From assembly GCF_003050865.1 (NCBI RefSeq), contig NZ_QAOK01000005.1, positions 1 through 64,000 of the forward strand: a stretch of 64,000 nt of DNA. Direction: 5' to 3'. The position numbers and the translations under genes were made by a program. This document shows, piece after piece, positions 9,181-19,300 of this stretch. This DNA comes from Nitrosospira multiformis (GTDB lineage: Bacteria; Pseudomonadota; Gammaproteobacteria; Burkholderiales; Nitrosomonadaceae). Within the stretch, counting starts at the first letter, position 1; every line of letters begins with the position of its first letter. The notes beneath the pieces are model-generated. The model did no database searches, was not told the DNA's origin, and saw only the letters and a program-made list of their open reading frames with translations.

Positions 9181-10566
9181 TTATGCTTCCCCTCCAAGTA
9201 ATTGAGCAACCCCTTGCTCATCAAAACCGCGCATATCTACTTTCAGGTAAGCCACCCCTTCGCTCGCAAGCACAAGCGCTTCATGCACACCGGGCAGCGC
9301 TGCAAGTTGCTGCGAAAGCCCGTGGGCGGCGCCGGTATCCATTACCTGTACGTGATACATCCTGGTGCGGACAGCTGCGGGCGCCTTCATGGTAACGGCA
9401 AATATCAGCCAGAACATGAGGAGCGCGGCACAAAATGCAAACAGTGCAGTACTTCCGTAATGCTGATAGAGATAGCCACCGGCACTGGCACCAATAAACG
9501 TGCCCAGGAACTGGACACTGCTATAGACACCGATGGCGGTGCCTTTTGCCCCCACCGGGGCGATCTTGGAAATGAGCGAAGGCAGGGTTGCTTCCAGCAG
9601 ATTGAAGGCGGTAAAGAATACCAACAGGGCCCCTGCGGTGCCCCATATCGAATCGAATGTATAGGCCAGCAGGATCTGGCTTACCAGCAGCACAGCGACG
9701 GATATGACAAACACTTGCTTAAGCTTTGCCTTCTTTTCGCTATAGATGATCACTGGAATGATCAGCAGCATGGAAATGACCAGCGCGGGAAAATAGATTT
9801 GCCAGTGATGATCCGCTGCGAGCCCTGCCTGCCGCAGCGATAGCGGTACCACCAACCATAGTGCCATCAATACAGCGTGCAGTGCAAAGACACCAAAATC
9901 GAGCCGCAACAGTTCGGGATTTCGCAAAACATTGGAAAATCGCCCAGCGGATGCTTCCGTATCCGAATGAAACCGACTCTCTGTCGGGTTGGGAACCACT
10001 CGCGAAACTACGACCATCGCCAGCAGCACCAGCACGCCTGTCATCAAAAAAATTCCGGGCACGCCAATCATGAGGTTGAGCGACGGCGCAATAACCAGCG
10101 ACAGCGCGAAAGTAGTTCCTATCGTCATGCCGATCGCTGCCATTGCCTTGGTGCGATGCTCTTCGCGTGTAAGGTCCGCGGCAAGCGCCATCACAGCCGC
10201 CGAAATCGCACCTGCGCCCTGGATAACACGGCCAATGATTACCCAGTAAATATCCGTTGCCCCGGCTGCGACAAAACTGCCCAGGGCGAACAAGAGCAGG
10301 CCGCCATAAATCACCGGTTTGCGGCCGAAGCGATCAGACAGCCAGCCAAACGGAACCTGCAATATCGCCTGCGTCAACCCGTACGCCCCCAGTGCAATCC
10401 CGACCAGCGTGTAATTGTCGCCTCCCGGTAGATGTTCGGCGTAAAACGCGAATACCGGAAGAATGATGAACATTCCCAGCATGCGCAGGCCGTAAATACT
10501 CGCCAGGCCCGCGATCGCGCGTACCTCTGTGGGTGACAGTTTCTCGGAAGACGATGAGGGGGACAT
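9181..10566 (-). CDS. MFS transporter (drug:H+ antiporter type)
   Basis: A 461-residue inner-membrane carrier with 12 predicted transmembrane segments. Motif A of the major facilitator superfamily is visible as [16 protein letters not shown] between segments 2 and 3, and the segment-4 region carries [23 protein letters not shown], typical of the DHA1 efflux group. A C-terminal soluble extension of about 70 residues (after [14 protein letters not shown]) is unusual and looks like a small alpha/beta domain. The substrate is unknown. Gene order MFS-ssb-helix-hairpin-helix reads outward from uvrA, with which it shares a 112-base divergent intergenic region; this uvrA/MFS/ssb arrangement is common in Betaproteobacteria. 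Confidence 0.88.
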   Translation of the reverse strand: MSPSSSSEKLSPTEVRAIAGLASIYGLRMLGMFIILPVFAFYAEHLPGGDNYTLVGIALGAYGLTQAILQVPFGWLSDRFGRKPVIYGGLLLFALGSFVAAGATDIYWVIIGRVIQGAGAISAAVMALAADLTREEHRTKAMAAIGMTIGTTFALSLVIAPSLNLMIGVPGIFLMTGVLVLLAMVVVSRVVPNPTESRFHSDTEASAGRFSNVLRNPELLRLDFGVFALHAVLMALWLVVPLSLRQAGLAADHHWQIYFPALVISMLLIIPVIIYSEKKAKLKQVFVISVAVLLVSQILLAYTFDSIWGTAGALLVFFTAFNLLEATLPSLISKIAPVGAKGTAIGVYSSVQFLGTFIGASAGGYLYQHYGSTALFAFCAALLMFWLIFAVTMKAPAAVRTRMYHVQVMDTGAAHGLSQQLAALPGVHEALVLASEGVAYLKVDMRGFDEQGVAQLLGGEA

Positions 10567-10592
10567 GAATCAGATTGGGAAAACGCGGAAAC

Positions 10593-10608
10593 TTGAGTAT
10601 ATTAACAG
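10593..10608 (+). promoter_or_regulatory. possible degenerate LexA (SOS) box upstream of uvrA
   Basis: The 16-base sequence TTGAGTATATTAACAG matches about 11 of 16 positions of the classical CTGT-N8-ACAG operator, with a perfect ACAG half and a poor left half. It lies 70 bases before the uvrA start, in the region shared with the MFS/ssb operon. Position and partner gene fit SOS control, but the match is weak. Confidence 0.3.
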
Positions 10609-10678
10609 GTTTGGCCGGTTCTCAGGTAGTCTTGCCCCGGTGGATGAGCAGGCGCCGGACCGTCAGCGAAAGGAGTCA

Positions 10679-13513
10679 ATGGAACTCATCAAGATCCGCG
10701 GTGCGCGCACGCACAACCTAAAAAATATCAACATCGATCTGCCGCGCAACAAACTTGTCGTCATTACGGGTCTGTCGGGATCGGGCAAGTCTTCGCTGGC
10801 ATTCGACACGCTCTATGCGGAAGGCCAGCGGCGTTATGTGGAGTCGCTTTCCGCGTACGCCCGCCAGTTCCTGCAATTGATGGAAAAGCCGGATGTCGAT
10901 CTGATTGAAGGATTATCGCCCGCCATCGCCATAGAGCAGAAGGCGACTTCGCATAACCCGCGCTCGACTGTCGGCACTGTCACTGAAATACATGATTACC
11001 TGCGCCTGCTTTTCGCACGGGTAGGAGATCCGCAGTGTCCCGATCATGGCATCACGCTGACCGTGCAGAGCGTGTCCCAGATGGTCGATCATGTGCTGCG
11101 ACTGCCGCCGGATACCCGGCTGATGATACTTGCGCCACTGGTGGTGGGGCGCAAGGGCGAGCAAGTGGACTTGATCGATGAACTGCGCGCGCAGGGCTTC
11201 ATCAGGCTGCGGGTCGACGGGAACGTATACGAAATCGATGCCCTGCCCAGGCTGCAAAAAAACCAGAAGCATACGATCGAGGTGGTAATCGACAGGCTCA
11301 AGGTTTCGCCGGATTCGAAGCAGCGGCTGGCGGAATCGTTCGAAACAGCGCTGCGCCATGCCGAGGGACGCGCACTGGCGGTAGAGATGGATTCCGGTGC
11401 CGAGCATCTTTTTTCAGCCAGGTTCAGTTGCCCGATATGCAGCTATTCGCTGCCCGAACTCGAACCGCGTCTGTTTTCGTTCAACAACCCGATGGGTGCC
11501 TGCCCCAAATGCGATGGACTGGGCAGAATCACCTTCTTCGATCCCAAACGGATCGTCGCGTTTCCGCATCTGTCGTTGGCTTCCGGCGCCATCAAGGGAT
11601 GGGACAGGCGCAACCAGTTTTATCATCAGTTGCTGGTGAGCCTGGCGAGCCATTACGATTTTGATCTGGAAGTGCCTTTCGAGCAACTGAACAGCCATAT
11701 TCAGGACATCATCCTGAATGGATCGGGCAATGAAAAAATCATGTTTTCGTATCCGAACGAAAACGGATCGAGAAATTATCGCAAGCATACGTTCGAGGGA
11801 ATCATTCCCAACCTGGAACGGCGCTACAAGGAAACCGATTCAGTTACCGTACGCGAGGAACTGGCGAAATACCTGAATTCCCAGGTCTGTACTGAATGCG
11901 CTGGAACGCGCTTGCGGCGGGAAGCACGCCATGTGCATGTAGGCGGCATGGCAATATATGAAATCAATGCCTTGCCGCTGAAAGAAGCAAAGGTTTTTTT
12001 CGAGCAGGTGACGCTGACCGGTCATAAGCTTGCCATTGCAGAGAAGATCATCAAGGAAATCTCAAGCCGTATATCATTTCTCAACAATGTCGGGCTGGAC
12101 TACCTGTCGCTGGATCGGTCCGCCGATACCTTGTCCGGGGGGGAATCCCAGCGCATCCGGCTTGCCAGTCAGATCGGATCCGGTCTCACCGGTGTGATGT
12201 ATGTGCTCGATGAGCCTTCCATCGGCCTGCACCAGCGGGACAACAGCCGCCTGCTGAAAACCCTCAAGAATCTGCGCGATCTCGGCAACAGCGTGATCGT
12301 GGTGGAACACGATCAGGATGCAATACTGACCGCGGATCACGTGATAGACATGGGTCCGGGGGCCGGTGAGCATGGGGGCGCCATTATCGCTCAGGGTACG
12401 CCGGAAGCTATCCAGCGCGACCCCGGCTCACTTACCGGAAAATATCTCTCGGGCGAATTGACCATAAGCACACCCGAAAAACGCACCGAACCGAAAAATG
12501 ATCGCTGGCTGCGGATTGAAGGCGCCTCGGGAAACAACCTGAAAAACGTCACCCTGAACCTGCCGGTGGGATTGTTCGTTTGCATTACCGGTGTATCCGG
12601 CTCGGGTAAATCCACGCTCATCAACGAAACCCTCTATCAGGCTGCTGCCCGGCATCTCTATGGCAGCGCAACTGAACCCGCTCCCTATCAGAACCTGGAA
12701 GGGCTGGCGTTTTTTGACAAAGTGATCAGCGTGGATCAAAGCCCCATCGGACGCACGCCGCGCTCGAATCCCGCAACTTATACCGGGTTGTTCACTCCGA
12801 TTCGGGAGTTATTCGCCGGTGTGCCGCAGGCGCGGGAACGCGGCTATGGGCCGGGGCGGTTCTCGTTCAATGTGAAGGGGGGCCGTTGCGAAGCCTGCCA
12901 GGGTGATGGCATGATCAAAGTGGAAATGCACTTTCTTCCCGACATCTACGTATCATGCGATGTCTGCCACGGCAAGCGCTATAACCGCGAAACCCTGGAG
13001 ATTCAATACAAGGGAAAAAACATTCATGAAATCCTGCAGATGACGGTAGAGCAGGCGCATGAATTCTTCAGTGCCGTACCCGTGGTGGCGCGCAAGCTCC
13101 AGACCTTGCTGGATGTCGGCCTGGGTTACATCAGCCTGGGCCAGTCCGCAACAACGCTTTCGGGCGGCGAAGCGCAACGGGTGAAGCTGTCGCTGGAACT
13201 CTCCAAGCGAGATACCGGGCGTACGCTCTATATTCTGGATGAACCCACCACCGGGCTTCATTTCCAGGATATCGACCTCCTGCTCAAAGTGCTGCATCGA
13301 TTGCGCGACCACGGCAACACCGTGGTCGTGATCGAACACAACCTGGATGTGATCAAGACTGCGGACTGGATTATCGATCTCGGCCCCGAGGGCGGCGAAG
13401 GCGGTGGTGAAATCATCGCACAGGGGCCGCCCGAGGAAATAGCAGCGAATGAAAGGAGCTTTACCGGGCATCACCTCAAGGACATGCTGGAGAATTTTCA
13501 CGTGGCCACCTGA
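10679..13513 (+). CDS. uvrA: excinuclease ABC subunit A
   Basis: A 944-residue damage-recognition ATPase of nucleotide excision repair. I use the ATG at 10679 (AAGGAG in front, [16 protein letters not shown] conserved start) and not the upstream in-frame start. Two ABC cassettes are present: Walker [13 protein letters not shown] and [10 protein letters not shown], signature motifs [10 protein letters not shown] and [10 protein letters not shown], and Walker B motifs followed by DEPSIGLH and DEPTTGLH. Zinc modules are visible as [19 protein letters not shown] and [17 protein letters not shown] with [10 protein letters not shown]. It dimerises, loads UvrB at lesions and acts in the cytoplasm. 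Length matches E. coli UvrA (940 aa). Confidence 0.97.
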   Translation: MELIKIRGARTHNLKNINIDLPRNKLVVITGLSGSGKSSLAFDTLYAEGQRRYVESLSAYARQFLQLMEKPDVDLIEGLSPAIAIEQKATSHNPRSTVGTVTEIHDYLRLLFARVGDPQCPDHGITLTVQSVSQMVDHVLRLPPDTRLMILAPLVVGRKGEQVDLIDELRAQGFIRLRVDGNVYEIDALPRLQKNQKHTIEVVIDRLKVSPDSKQRLAESFETALRHAEGRALAVEMDSGAEHLFSARFSCPICSYSLPELEPRLFSFNNPMGACPKCDGLGRITFFDPKRIVAFPHLSLASGAIKGWDRRNQFYHQLLVSLASHYDFDLEVPFEQLNSHIQDIILNGSGNEKIMFSYPNENGSRNYRKHTFEGIIPNLERRYKETDSVTVREELAKYLNSQVCTECAGTRLRREARHVHVGGMAIYEINALPLKEAKVFFEQVTLTGHKLAIAEKIIKEISSRISFLNNVGLDYLSLDRSADTLSGGESQRIRLASQIGSGLTGVMYVLDEPSIGLHQRDNSRLLKTLKNLRDLGNSVIVVEHDQDAILTADHVIDMGPGAGEHGGAIIAQGTPEAIQRDPGSLTGKYLSGELTISTPEKRTEPKNDRWLRIEGASGNNLKNVTLNLPVGLFVCITGVSGSGKSTLINETLYQAAARHLYGSATEPAPYQNLEGLAFFDKVISVDQSPIGRTPRSNPATYTGLFTPIRELFAGVPQARERGYGPGRFSFNVKGGRCEACQGDGMIKVEMHFLPDIYVSCDVCHGKRYNRETLEIQYKGKNIHEILQMTVEQAHEFFSAVPVVARKLQTLLDVGLGYISLGQSATTLSGGEAQRVKLSLELSKRDTGRTLYILDEPTTGLHFQDIDLLLKVLHRLRDHGNTVVVIEHNLDVIKTADWIIDLGPEGGEGGGEIIAQGPPEEIAANERSFTGHHLKDMLENFHVAT

Positions 13514-13545
13514 ATACTGGCGTGAGGCTGGAAGGTGAACGTACG

Positions 13546-14898
13546 ATGAATCCCCGGGCACTCCTGCTCAATAGTTTCAACGCTGCGCTCACCGCAGCCG
13601 ATCCGCTGCGCGTTGTACCGCCGCATCTTGCTTCCGTGTCATCTCGCGCCCCTGCAGTCAAACAGCATGAGGGCTGCATTAGAGGCCATATCAGGGACCG
13701 TGAAGGACGGACCTTGGTGGTAGGTGCGGGCAAGGCCGCGGCGGCAATGGCGCAGGCTGTGGAAACCCATTGGCCGCAAGAGGTGCCTTTGAGCGGAATC
13801 GTACTCACCCGCTATGGTCACGGCCTGCCCCTCGAACGAATCCGGTTGATAGAAGCAGGCCATCCGCTGCCTGACGAAAGCGGGGAGCAAGGGGCCCGTG
13901 CCATTCTGGCGGAAATAGAAAAACTGGGAGCCGGCGATTTCCTGCTGTGCCTGCTGAGTGGAGGCGGTTCCAGTCTTCTGTCGGTACCTGTAACCGGCAT
14001 ATCGCTCGATGATCTCCGCGATGTCACTACCCAACTGCTGCATAGTGGTGCGCCCATCCAGGAAATCAATACCGTACGAAAGCATCTCTCCGCGACAGCG
14101 GGCGGGCGACTGGCGGCTTCGAGCCGTGCTCCGGGGCTGGCACTGATCATTTCCGATGTAACGGGAGACGATCCGACCCATATTGCTTCCGGCCCCTGCG
14201 CACCTGATCCTACGACGTTCTCCGATGCGCTCGCCATACTCGAACACTATAAAATCGAGGCGTCGGCAGCCGTGACGGAAACGTTGCGTGCAGGAGTGGA
14301 AGGCAGACTCAGGGAGACGCCCAAACCCGGAGATGCCGTTTTCGACCGGGTGGAAAACCGGGTGATTGCAACGGCGCATGCTTCACTCGTGGCAGCGGCG
14401 GAATATTTTTGTGCCCAAGGAATTCCAGCTGTAGTGCTGGGGGATTCCGTTACCGGGGAAGCGCGCGAGGTGGCGAAGGTCTTCGCCGCAATGGCGAAGG
14501 AGGTGCGGCAACATGGGCAGCCGTGGAAGCTGCCGGTAGCCCTGATCTCAGGAGGCGAAACGACAGTCACATTACGGGAAAATGAACAAGGATATGAGAA
14601 GGGCGGACGGGGTGGTCGCAATACCGAGTTCCTGCTGTCTCTTGCCATCGAACTGAACGGTGCGCCAAACATCTACGCGCTCGCCTGCGATACCGACGGC
14701 ATAGACGGCACTGAAAACAATGCGGGCGCACTCATCACCCCGGACTCCCTCAGGCGCGCCGCCGAGCGGCGCATGAACCCTTCGTCCTTGCTAACCTGTA
14801 ATAATGCCTATGCCTTTTTTGAAGCGCTGGGCGATCTGATCACGACGGGTCCGACCCGAACCAACGTCAACGACTACCGCGTCATACTGATTCTGTGA
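13546..14898 (+). CDS. glycerate 2-kinase, MOFRL family
   Basis: A 450-residue protein of the GckA/TtuD type. The N-terminal DUF4147 domain contains VVGAGKAAAAMAQAVE and LLCLLSGGGSSLL, and the C-terminal MOFRL domain has the ALISGGETTVTL, GGRNTEFLLSLAIEL and CDTDGIDGTENNAGAL motifs. These enzymes phosphorylate D-glycerate to 2-phosphoglycerate. In an organism fixing carbon by the Calvin cycle this step would finish photorespiratory-type glycolate salvage, which is my inference. The start at 13546 has GAAGG upstream; a GTG at 13522 is possible. It follows uvrA by 32 bases, so it may be co-transcribed. Confidence 0.9.
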   Translation: MNPRALLLNSFNAALTAADPLRVVPPHLASVSSRAPAVKQHEGCIRGHIRDREGRTLVVGAGKAAAAMAQAVETHWPQEVPLSGIVLTRYGHGLPLERIRLIEAGHPLPDESGEQGARAILAEIEKLGAGDFLLCLLSGGGSSLLSVPVTGISLDDLRDVTTQLLHSGAPIQEINTVRKHLSATAGGRLAASSRAPGLALIISDVTGDDPTHIASGPCAPDPTTFSDALAILEHYKIEASAAVTETLRAGVEGRLRETPKPGDAVFDRVENRVIATAHASLVAAAEYFCAQGIPAVVLGDSVTGEAREVAKVFAAMAKEVRQHGQPWKLPVALISGGETTVTLRENEQGYEKGGRGGRNTEFLLSLAIELNGAPNIYALACDTDGIDGTENNAGALITPDSLRRAAERRMNPSSLLTCNNAYAFFEALGDLITTGPTRTNVNDYRVILIL

Positions 14899-14988
14899 AT
14901 CTGCGACAGGAGGTTCGAATCCCTCGATGCGGCCGGAAGCCTCTCTCGGCTTGACGATACCTGCTGCGGAATCTCTCGCTGCTTGCAA

Positions 14989-15006
14989 ATGTCACAAAAC
15001 CGCAAT
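14989..15006 (+). promoter_or_regulatory. candidate Pho box upstream of phoB
   Basis: ATGTCACAAAACCGCAAT matches about 13 of 18 positions of the E. coli PhoB box (two CTGTCAT-type units 11 bases apart). A further related half-site (CTGTTTAC) starts at about 15008, keeping a rough 11-base period. It lies about 75 bases before the phoB start, where autoregulation by phosphorylated PhoB would be expected. Confidence 0.45.
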
Positions 15007-15080
15007 ACTGTTTACATATCATCGAAATATAAGAAAAAATCAAAAACGGAGAAGATTCTGACGATAGAAGGAACGATCTA

Positions 15081-15785
15081 ATGGCAGCAACAATACTGGT
15101 GGTGGAAGATGAACCGGCGATCCAGGAACTGATCTCATATAGTCTCCGGCAAGCCAAGCATACGGTTTCCTCGACGAAAAACGCAGAGGAAGCCATGAAA
15201 ATCATCAATGATACGCTGCCCGATCTGGTGCTCCTGGATTGGATGCTACCTGGGATGAGCGGCGCGGATTTTGCCCGCATGCTGCGGAGAGCCGCCCGTA
15301 CAAAGGATATTCCCATTATCATGCTCACCGCTCGCGCAGACGAAAGCGACAAGGTGACCGGACTGGAAAGCGGCGCCGACGATTACATTACCAAGCCTTT
15401 TTCACCCCGGGAGCTGCTGGCGAGAATCAAGGCGGTACTGCGGCGGCGCGCTCCCGAAGCCGCCGACGATATGGTGGAGATCGGTGGACTGCGACTGGAT
15501 TCGGCAACCCATCGCGTCACTGCGAATGAGACTGAAGTCGTGCTCGGGCCCACCGAATTCCGCTTGCTGCACTATCTCATGACTCATTCCGAACGGGTAC
15601 ATAGCCGTTCCCAATTGCTCGATCAGGTATGGGGCGATCATGTATTTGTCGAGGACCGTACTGTCGATGTGCATATCCGCCGCCTGCGCAAGGCCCTCGA
15701 AAACGTCGACAAGGATGGATTGGTGCAGACAGTACGGGGCTCCGGCTATCGCCTCTCGGCAGGGCAAGCGGTGAACGCGGGATAA
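15081..15785 (+). CDS. phoB: phosphate regulon response regulator PhoB
   Basis: A 234-residue OmpR-family response regulator. The receiver domain (1-120) has the acidic pair EDE near residue 10, the phospho-acceptor Asp in LVLLDWMLPG, the switch Thr in MLTARADE and the Lys in YITKPFSPREL. The C-terminal winged helix (about 135-230) ends with VDVHIRRLRKALE and VRGSGYRLS. PhoB activates phosphate scavenging genes when phosphate is scarce. It is followed by phoR 40 bases downstream and preceded by a candidate Pho box. No pst genes are in the window, so the assignment rests on sequence and on the kinase partner. Confidence 0.92.
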   Translation: MAATILVVEDEPAIQELISYSLRQAKHTVSSTKNAEEAMKIINDTLPDLVLLDWMLPGMSGADFARMLRRAARTKDIPIIMLTARADESDKVTGLESGADDYITKPFSPRELLARIKAVLRRRAPEAADDMVEIGGLRLDSATHRVTANETEVVLGPTEFRLLHYLMTHSERVHSRSQLLDQVWGDHVFVEDRTVDVHIRRLRKALENVDKDGLVQTVRGSGYRLSAGQAVNAG

Positions 15786-15825
15786 AAGCTGGAATGATCT
15801 GTTGTAATCGTTCCAGCTGACGCTT

Positions 15826-17127
15826 GTGTCCGGTTTCTGGGGGCATTTTGCCACTCTCGTACTGATTGCCGTTGTAAGCGGAGTACTGATGGCTGTGTTC
15901 AGCGCAGCTGCGGCGCTGACCTTTTATGTCATCGTTCTGTTCCTGCTGGTCCTGCGCCACTCGCGCAATCTGAAGCGGCTGGACCGATGGCTCCGCAGTG
16001 AAGAAGCTGCGCTACCCGACAGCTCCGGCAGATGGGGAGATGTATTCGCGCGCCTGGCCCGGCTCATGCGCGATCAAAAACAAACCCACCAAAACCTCAG
16101 CTCCGCTTTGGAGCGTCTGCGGCGCGCCACCTCAGCCATGCCCGAGGGAGTTGTCATCCTCGATGAAATGGACCGCATCGAATGGTGCAATCCAGTGGCC
16201 GAAAAGCATCTGCGCATCAATGCCGGTCTCGATACCGGACAGCATATTACGCATCTTATGCGTCAGACCCAGTTCGCGGAATATCTCGCCTCGCGGAATT
16301 ACAAAGAACCCCTGGTGATTAAACAGCCGCGGCAGCACGAGTTGATGCTCTCGCTGCAGTTCGTTCCTTATGGCGACAAGCAGAAACTGCTCCTCAGCCG
16401 TGATATAACCAAGCTTGAAAGAATCCAGACCATGCGCCGCGATTTTGTCGCCAACGTCTCGCATGAACTGCGCACGCCTTTGACGGTCATCGGTGGATTT
16501 CTCGAAATGCTGTCGGACGATAATCAACCAGATCCTGATACACGCCGATGGGCGCTGGAATTGATGAGCGAGCAGACACGACGCATGCAGAGCCTGGTGG
16601 AAGATCTGTTGACCCTGTCGCGACTCGAAGATACGGAAAACCAGGTGCGCGAGGAGCACGTCAATATACCGGAAATGTTGCGAATGCTGTATGAGGAAGC
16701 GAAATCCCTGAGTGCAGGACACCATCGCATCACGCTCAAGCTCGATACAACCGCAAGACTCCTCGGCAACCTGTTTGACCTGCGCAGCGCCTTTATCAAC
16801 CTGATCAGCAATGCCATACGCTATACTCCGGATGGGGGGAATATAACGCTGCGCTGGGCTGTTCAGGACGGGCAGGGTGTATTTTCGGTGCAGGACACCG
16901 GGATAGGGATCGAACCGGAACATATCTCGCGCCTGACGGAGCGTTTTTATCGCGTGGATCGGGGCCGCTCGCGTGAGACCGGAGGCACGGGCCTCGGTCT
17001 TGCCATTGTCAAGCACGTGCTCAGTGGTCATCAGGCGAAGCTGGAAATTACCAGCGAACCAGGCAAAGGCAGTCGCTTCAGCGCAGTGTTTCCGACTACC
17101 CGGCTTCTGATACAGCAAGATGAGTGA
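15826..17127 (+). CDS. phoR: phosphate regulon sensor histidine kinase PhoR
   Basis: A 433-residue membrane kinase. Two hydrophobic segments near residues 5-50 with almost no periplasmic loop, then a short PhoR linker, a PAS domain (about 95-190, ATSAMPEGVVILDEMDRI) and the dimerisation/phospho-acceptor domain with the H-box FVANVSHELRTPLTVIGGF. The ATPase domain has the N box LISNAIRYTPDGG, G1 DTGIGIEPEH and G2 GGTGLGLAIVKH. The start is a GTG at 15826; an in-frame TAA lies 19 bases upstream, so no longer version is possible except from non-ATG codons in between. The lack of a periplasmic sensor agrees with PhoR sensing through the Pst-PhoU complex. Confidence 0.92.
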   Translation: MSGFWGHFATLVLIAVVSGVLMAVFSAAAALTFYVIVLFLLVLRHSRNLKRLDRWLRSEEAALPDSSGRWGDVFARLARLMRDQKQTHQNLSSALERLRRATSAMPEGVVILDEMDRIEWCNPVAEKHLRINAGLDTGQHITHLMRQTQFAEYLASRNYKEPLVIKQPRQHELMLSLQFVPYGDKQKLLLSRDITKLERIQTMRRDFVANVSHELRTPLTVIGGFLEMLSDDNQPDPDTRRWALELMSEQTRRMQSLVEDLLTLSRLEDTENQVREEHVNIPEMLRMLYEEAKSLSAGHHRITLKLDTTARLLGNLFDLRSAFINLISNAIRYTPDGGNITLRWAVQDGQGVFSVQDTGIGIEPEHISRLTERFYRVDRGRSRETGGTGLGLAIVKHVLSGHQAKLEITSEPGKGSRFSAVFPTTRLLIQQDE

Positions 17128-17248
17128 ATAGCGGCCTGCTGCGCGCGGTATAATCGGCTGCATACCACTTCCCCGGAAAGCGGATATCGGACGCAACGAA
17201 CAGTGGAATAAACAGATCCACTGCGGACAAGATATCGCTATCCATTGC

Positions 17249-17845
17249 ATGAAGAGACGTACCGTTCCTATGTCCAGAACCCGGCCTGAACATCCCGATC
17301 TTACCGAAACTACTGTCAGCAGCCAGAAGGTTTTTGAAGGCGACCTGCTGCATGTCTACCAGGACCATGCACGCCTCCCCGACGGCAAAGTGAAAATACG
17401 CGAGTACATCGCGCACCCTGGCGCGGTGGTCATTATCCCATTGCTCGACAATGGTGAACTGGTGCTGGAACGTCAGTTCCGTTACCCGCTGCACCGGGAT
17501 TTTTACGAATTGCCCGCTGGAAAAATCGACTCCGGGGAGGAGCCGCTTGTATGCGCGCAACGGGAACTGCTGGAAGAAACCGGTTATACAGCGAAAAGCT
17601 GGCGTTATCTCACCACCTTGCATCCCTGCATTGGTTACTCAAACGAAAAACTGATCTATTACCTCGCGCAGGAACTCACTTTTGAGGGGGCAAACCTCGA
17701 TGATGGAGAATACCTGGAGATATTTACCCTGCCTCCGGCAGAAGCACTTGAATGGGTAAAAGAAGGAAAAATTACCGACAACAAATCGGTTTCAGGTTTG
17801 TTCTGGGCGGAGAAGATATTGAGAGGCGAATGGGCAGTAAAGTAA
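17249..17845 (+). CDS. NUDIX hydrolase, ADP-ribose pyrophosphatase type
   Basis: A 198-residue NUDIX enzyme. The NUDIX box is complete: GKIDSGEEPLVCAQRELLEETGY (Gly, REL, EE and G at the required spacing). The surrounding HPGAVVIIPLLDNGELVLERQFRYP and the long N-terminal strand region match the NudF/YffH ADP-sugar group, which hydrolyses ADP-ribose to AMP and ribose 5-phosphate in the cytosol. Two starts are possible (17249 and 17270); neither has a good ribosome-binding site. A TATAAT hexamer at about 17149 may be part of its promoter. Confidence 0.87.
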   Translation: MKRRTVPMSRTRPEHPDLTETTVSSQKVFEGDLLHVYQDHARLPDGKVKIREYIAHPGAVVIIPLLDNGELVLERQFRYPLHRDFYELPAGKIDSGEEPLVCAQRELLEETGYTAKSWRYLTTLHPCIGYSNEKLIYYLAQELTFEGANLDDGEYLEIFTLPPAEALEWVKEGKITDNKSVSGLFWAEKILRGEWAVK

Positions 17846-17932
17846 CAGAGGAGAAAAGCAGCAGAGATTGTACAGATCAGGTGGGTTCGGACCTGCCCAA
17901 AACTTTTAGCTCAAAAAACTTCGGCTGCCCTA

Positions 17933-18562
17933 TTAATCTCTGCCTGCTCGCAGTCGCTGGGGCGTACACAGTTTATTGAGCAGGGTAACGGCAGAGAACT
18001 TGTTGCTTCCACCGCGGCCTTTTCCTGCCTGATCATGGACTCTGCTTATTTCCAGAGTATCTCCCTGTACCTGCGCACTTACAGTGTAGGCATCGAAACC
18101 GAAATCTTTACCGAAGTCGATCCACTCGAGAGGGAGTGTAAATTCCACTCCCCTGGCGACACGTTCTACCTTCAAATGGCGGGGCATATCATTTTCACGG
18201 GACTGCTCCAACACTTGGGGCAATAGAGGGTAATCAGGCTGAAGGGCCGTTTCATACATCAGAACCTTATTTCCATTTTCTTTATTTATCGGAATGAGGA
18301 AAACATAGACTTTTCCATGTAGTATACGCAGCAGTAAGTGATCGGCAACTTCCCCCTGCGCTCTTTCTCCCCTGGTCTTAACTTGAAATACCAAGTGATC
18401 CTCTGGAGAAATATCGGTAGTCACAGATAGAATATCGAGCTCCGGAGACAACCCTTTGTCCATGAAAGAGACGATCGTACGAGGATCGGCATCGATCTGC
18501 ATGGCGGATACAGTGAGAGAGAAGACCATCAGCAGTGGGAGCAGCGCACCAGGGGGAATCAT
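17933..18562 (-). CDS. exported protein of unknown function in a SCO/beta-propeller cassette
   Basis: A 209-residue protein I do not recognise. It begins with a signal peptide (PPGALLPLLMVFSLTVSA) and continues as a mixed, beta-rich domain with RTIVSFMDKGLSPELDI, HLVFQVKTRGERAQG and LEWIDFGKDFGFDAYTVS. Only one cysteine is present, near the C-terminus, so it is unlikely to carry a thiol redox centre of its own. Its ATG overlaps the stop codon of the SCO gene by four bases, so the two are made together. The likely location is the periplasm. Confidence 0.8.
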   Translation of the reverse strand: MIPPGALLPLLMVFSLTVSAMQIDADPRTIVSFMDKGLSPELDILSVTTDISPEDHLVFQVKTRGERAQGEVADHLLLRILHGKVYVFLIPINKENGNKVLMYETALQPDYPLLPQVLEQSRENDMPRHLKVERVARGVEFTLPLEWIDFGKDFGFDAYTVSAQVQGDTLEISRVHDQAGKGRGGSNKFSAVTLLNKLCTPQRLRAGRD

Positions 18563-19179
18563 GATTCAAACAATGTCCTGTTCTTGCGAAATAAATCTTC
18601 TATATCTGTGGCGTCCGTCAATGCATCGAATATCACTCTGATATTTCCTGCAGGATCGATCAGAAACGCGGTAGTGCTGTGATCCACCTGATAATTCAGC
18701 ATGTTTCCAGCATTTTTCGTATAGAAGGCGGTTTCCACACTGAAAGCAGCCTTGAACCGCTCCAGTTCCCCACCCTCGAGCCGCAAATAGCCAAGGTCGG
18801 TTCCGAAGGCCCTGATGTACTGTGACAGGATCGCATCCGTGTCCCGGTCCGGGTCTATTGTTACAAAGATTCCACCCAGACTGATCCGCTCGGCAACGCC
18901 GGCTTTGACCAGCATGGATAGATTGGCAAGCGACGCCGGACAGACATCCTTGCAGTGGGCAAACCCGAAAACGACCAATTGCCACATCCGGAGATCCCTG
19001 TCCGCATGTACCTGATTCAATCGGGCAGCAGCCTCGGGAAGCAAGGGTATCGGGCGGCGCAGGAGAACGGTAGCCGCCTCACTTCCGGCGCTCGCCGCCA
19101 GAAACAAGATTGCCAGCATAGGGTTGACGTATTTCCGGTATGTCCCTGAGCGGATTGCGCTGATGTATTTCATAGTCAA
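18559..19179 (-). CDS. SCO1/SenC family copper chaperone
   Basis: A 206-residue membrane-anchored or exported thioredoxin-fold protein. A hydrophobic N-terminal segment (NPMLAILFLAASAGSEA) precedes the domain. The copper-binding CxxxC is in FGFAHCKDVCPASL and the distal His in YQVDHSTTAFLIDPAG; both are needed for Cu binding in SCO proteins. SCO proteins deliver copper to CuA of cytochrome oxidases and to other periplasmic copper enzymes. No oxidase gene is near; instead it is flanked by a secreted beta-propeller upstream and an exported protein that overlaps its stop, so these may be its clients. Confidence 0.9.
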   Translation of the reverse strand: MTMKYISAIRSGTYRKYVNPMLAILFLAASAGSEAATVLLRRPIPLLPEAAARLNQVHADRDLRMWQLVVFGFAHCKDVCPASLANLSMLVKAGVAERISLGGIFVTIDPDRDTDAILSQYIRAFGTDLGYLRLEGGELERFKAAFSVETAFYTKNAGNMLNYQVDHSTTAFLIDPAGNIRVIFDALTDATDIEDLFRKNRTLFES

Positions 19180-19300
19180 GTCAATGAATTCTTCTGGTTG
19201 GCTTCCGGAAGCGGTCCACCCTGTTCAATCTCCGGGAAGAATCCCGGAGGAGAGAATGGGCCGGAATACGAAGGTATAAAGGAAAGGCGGGATGCCGGGA

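Noticed and set aside
14912-14932. GGTTCGAATCC-like stretch resembling a tRNA T-arm
   Set aside because: The flanking bases do not pair as a T-stem, and no acceptor stem or anticodon arm is present.
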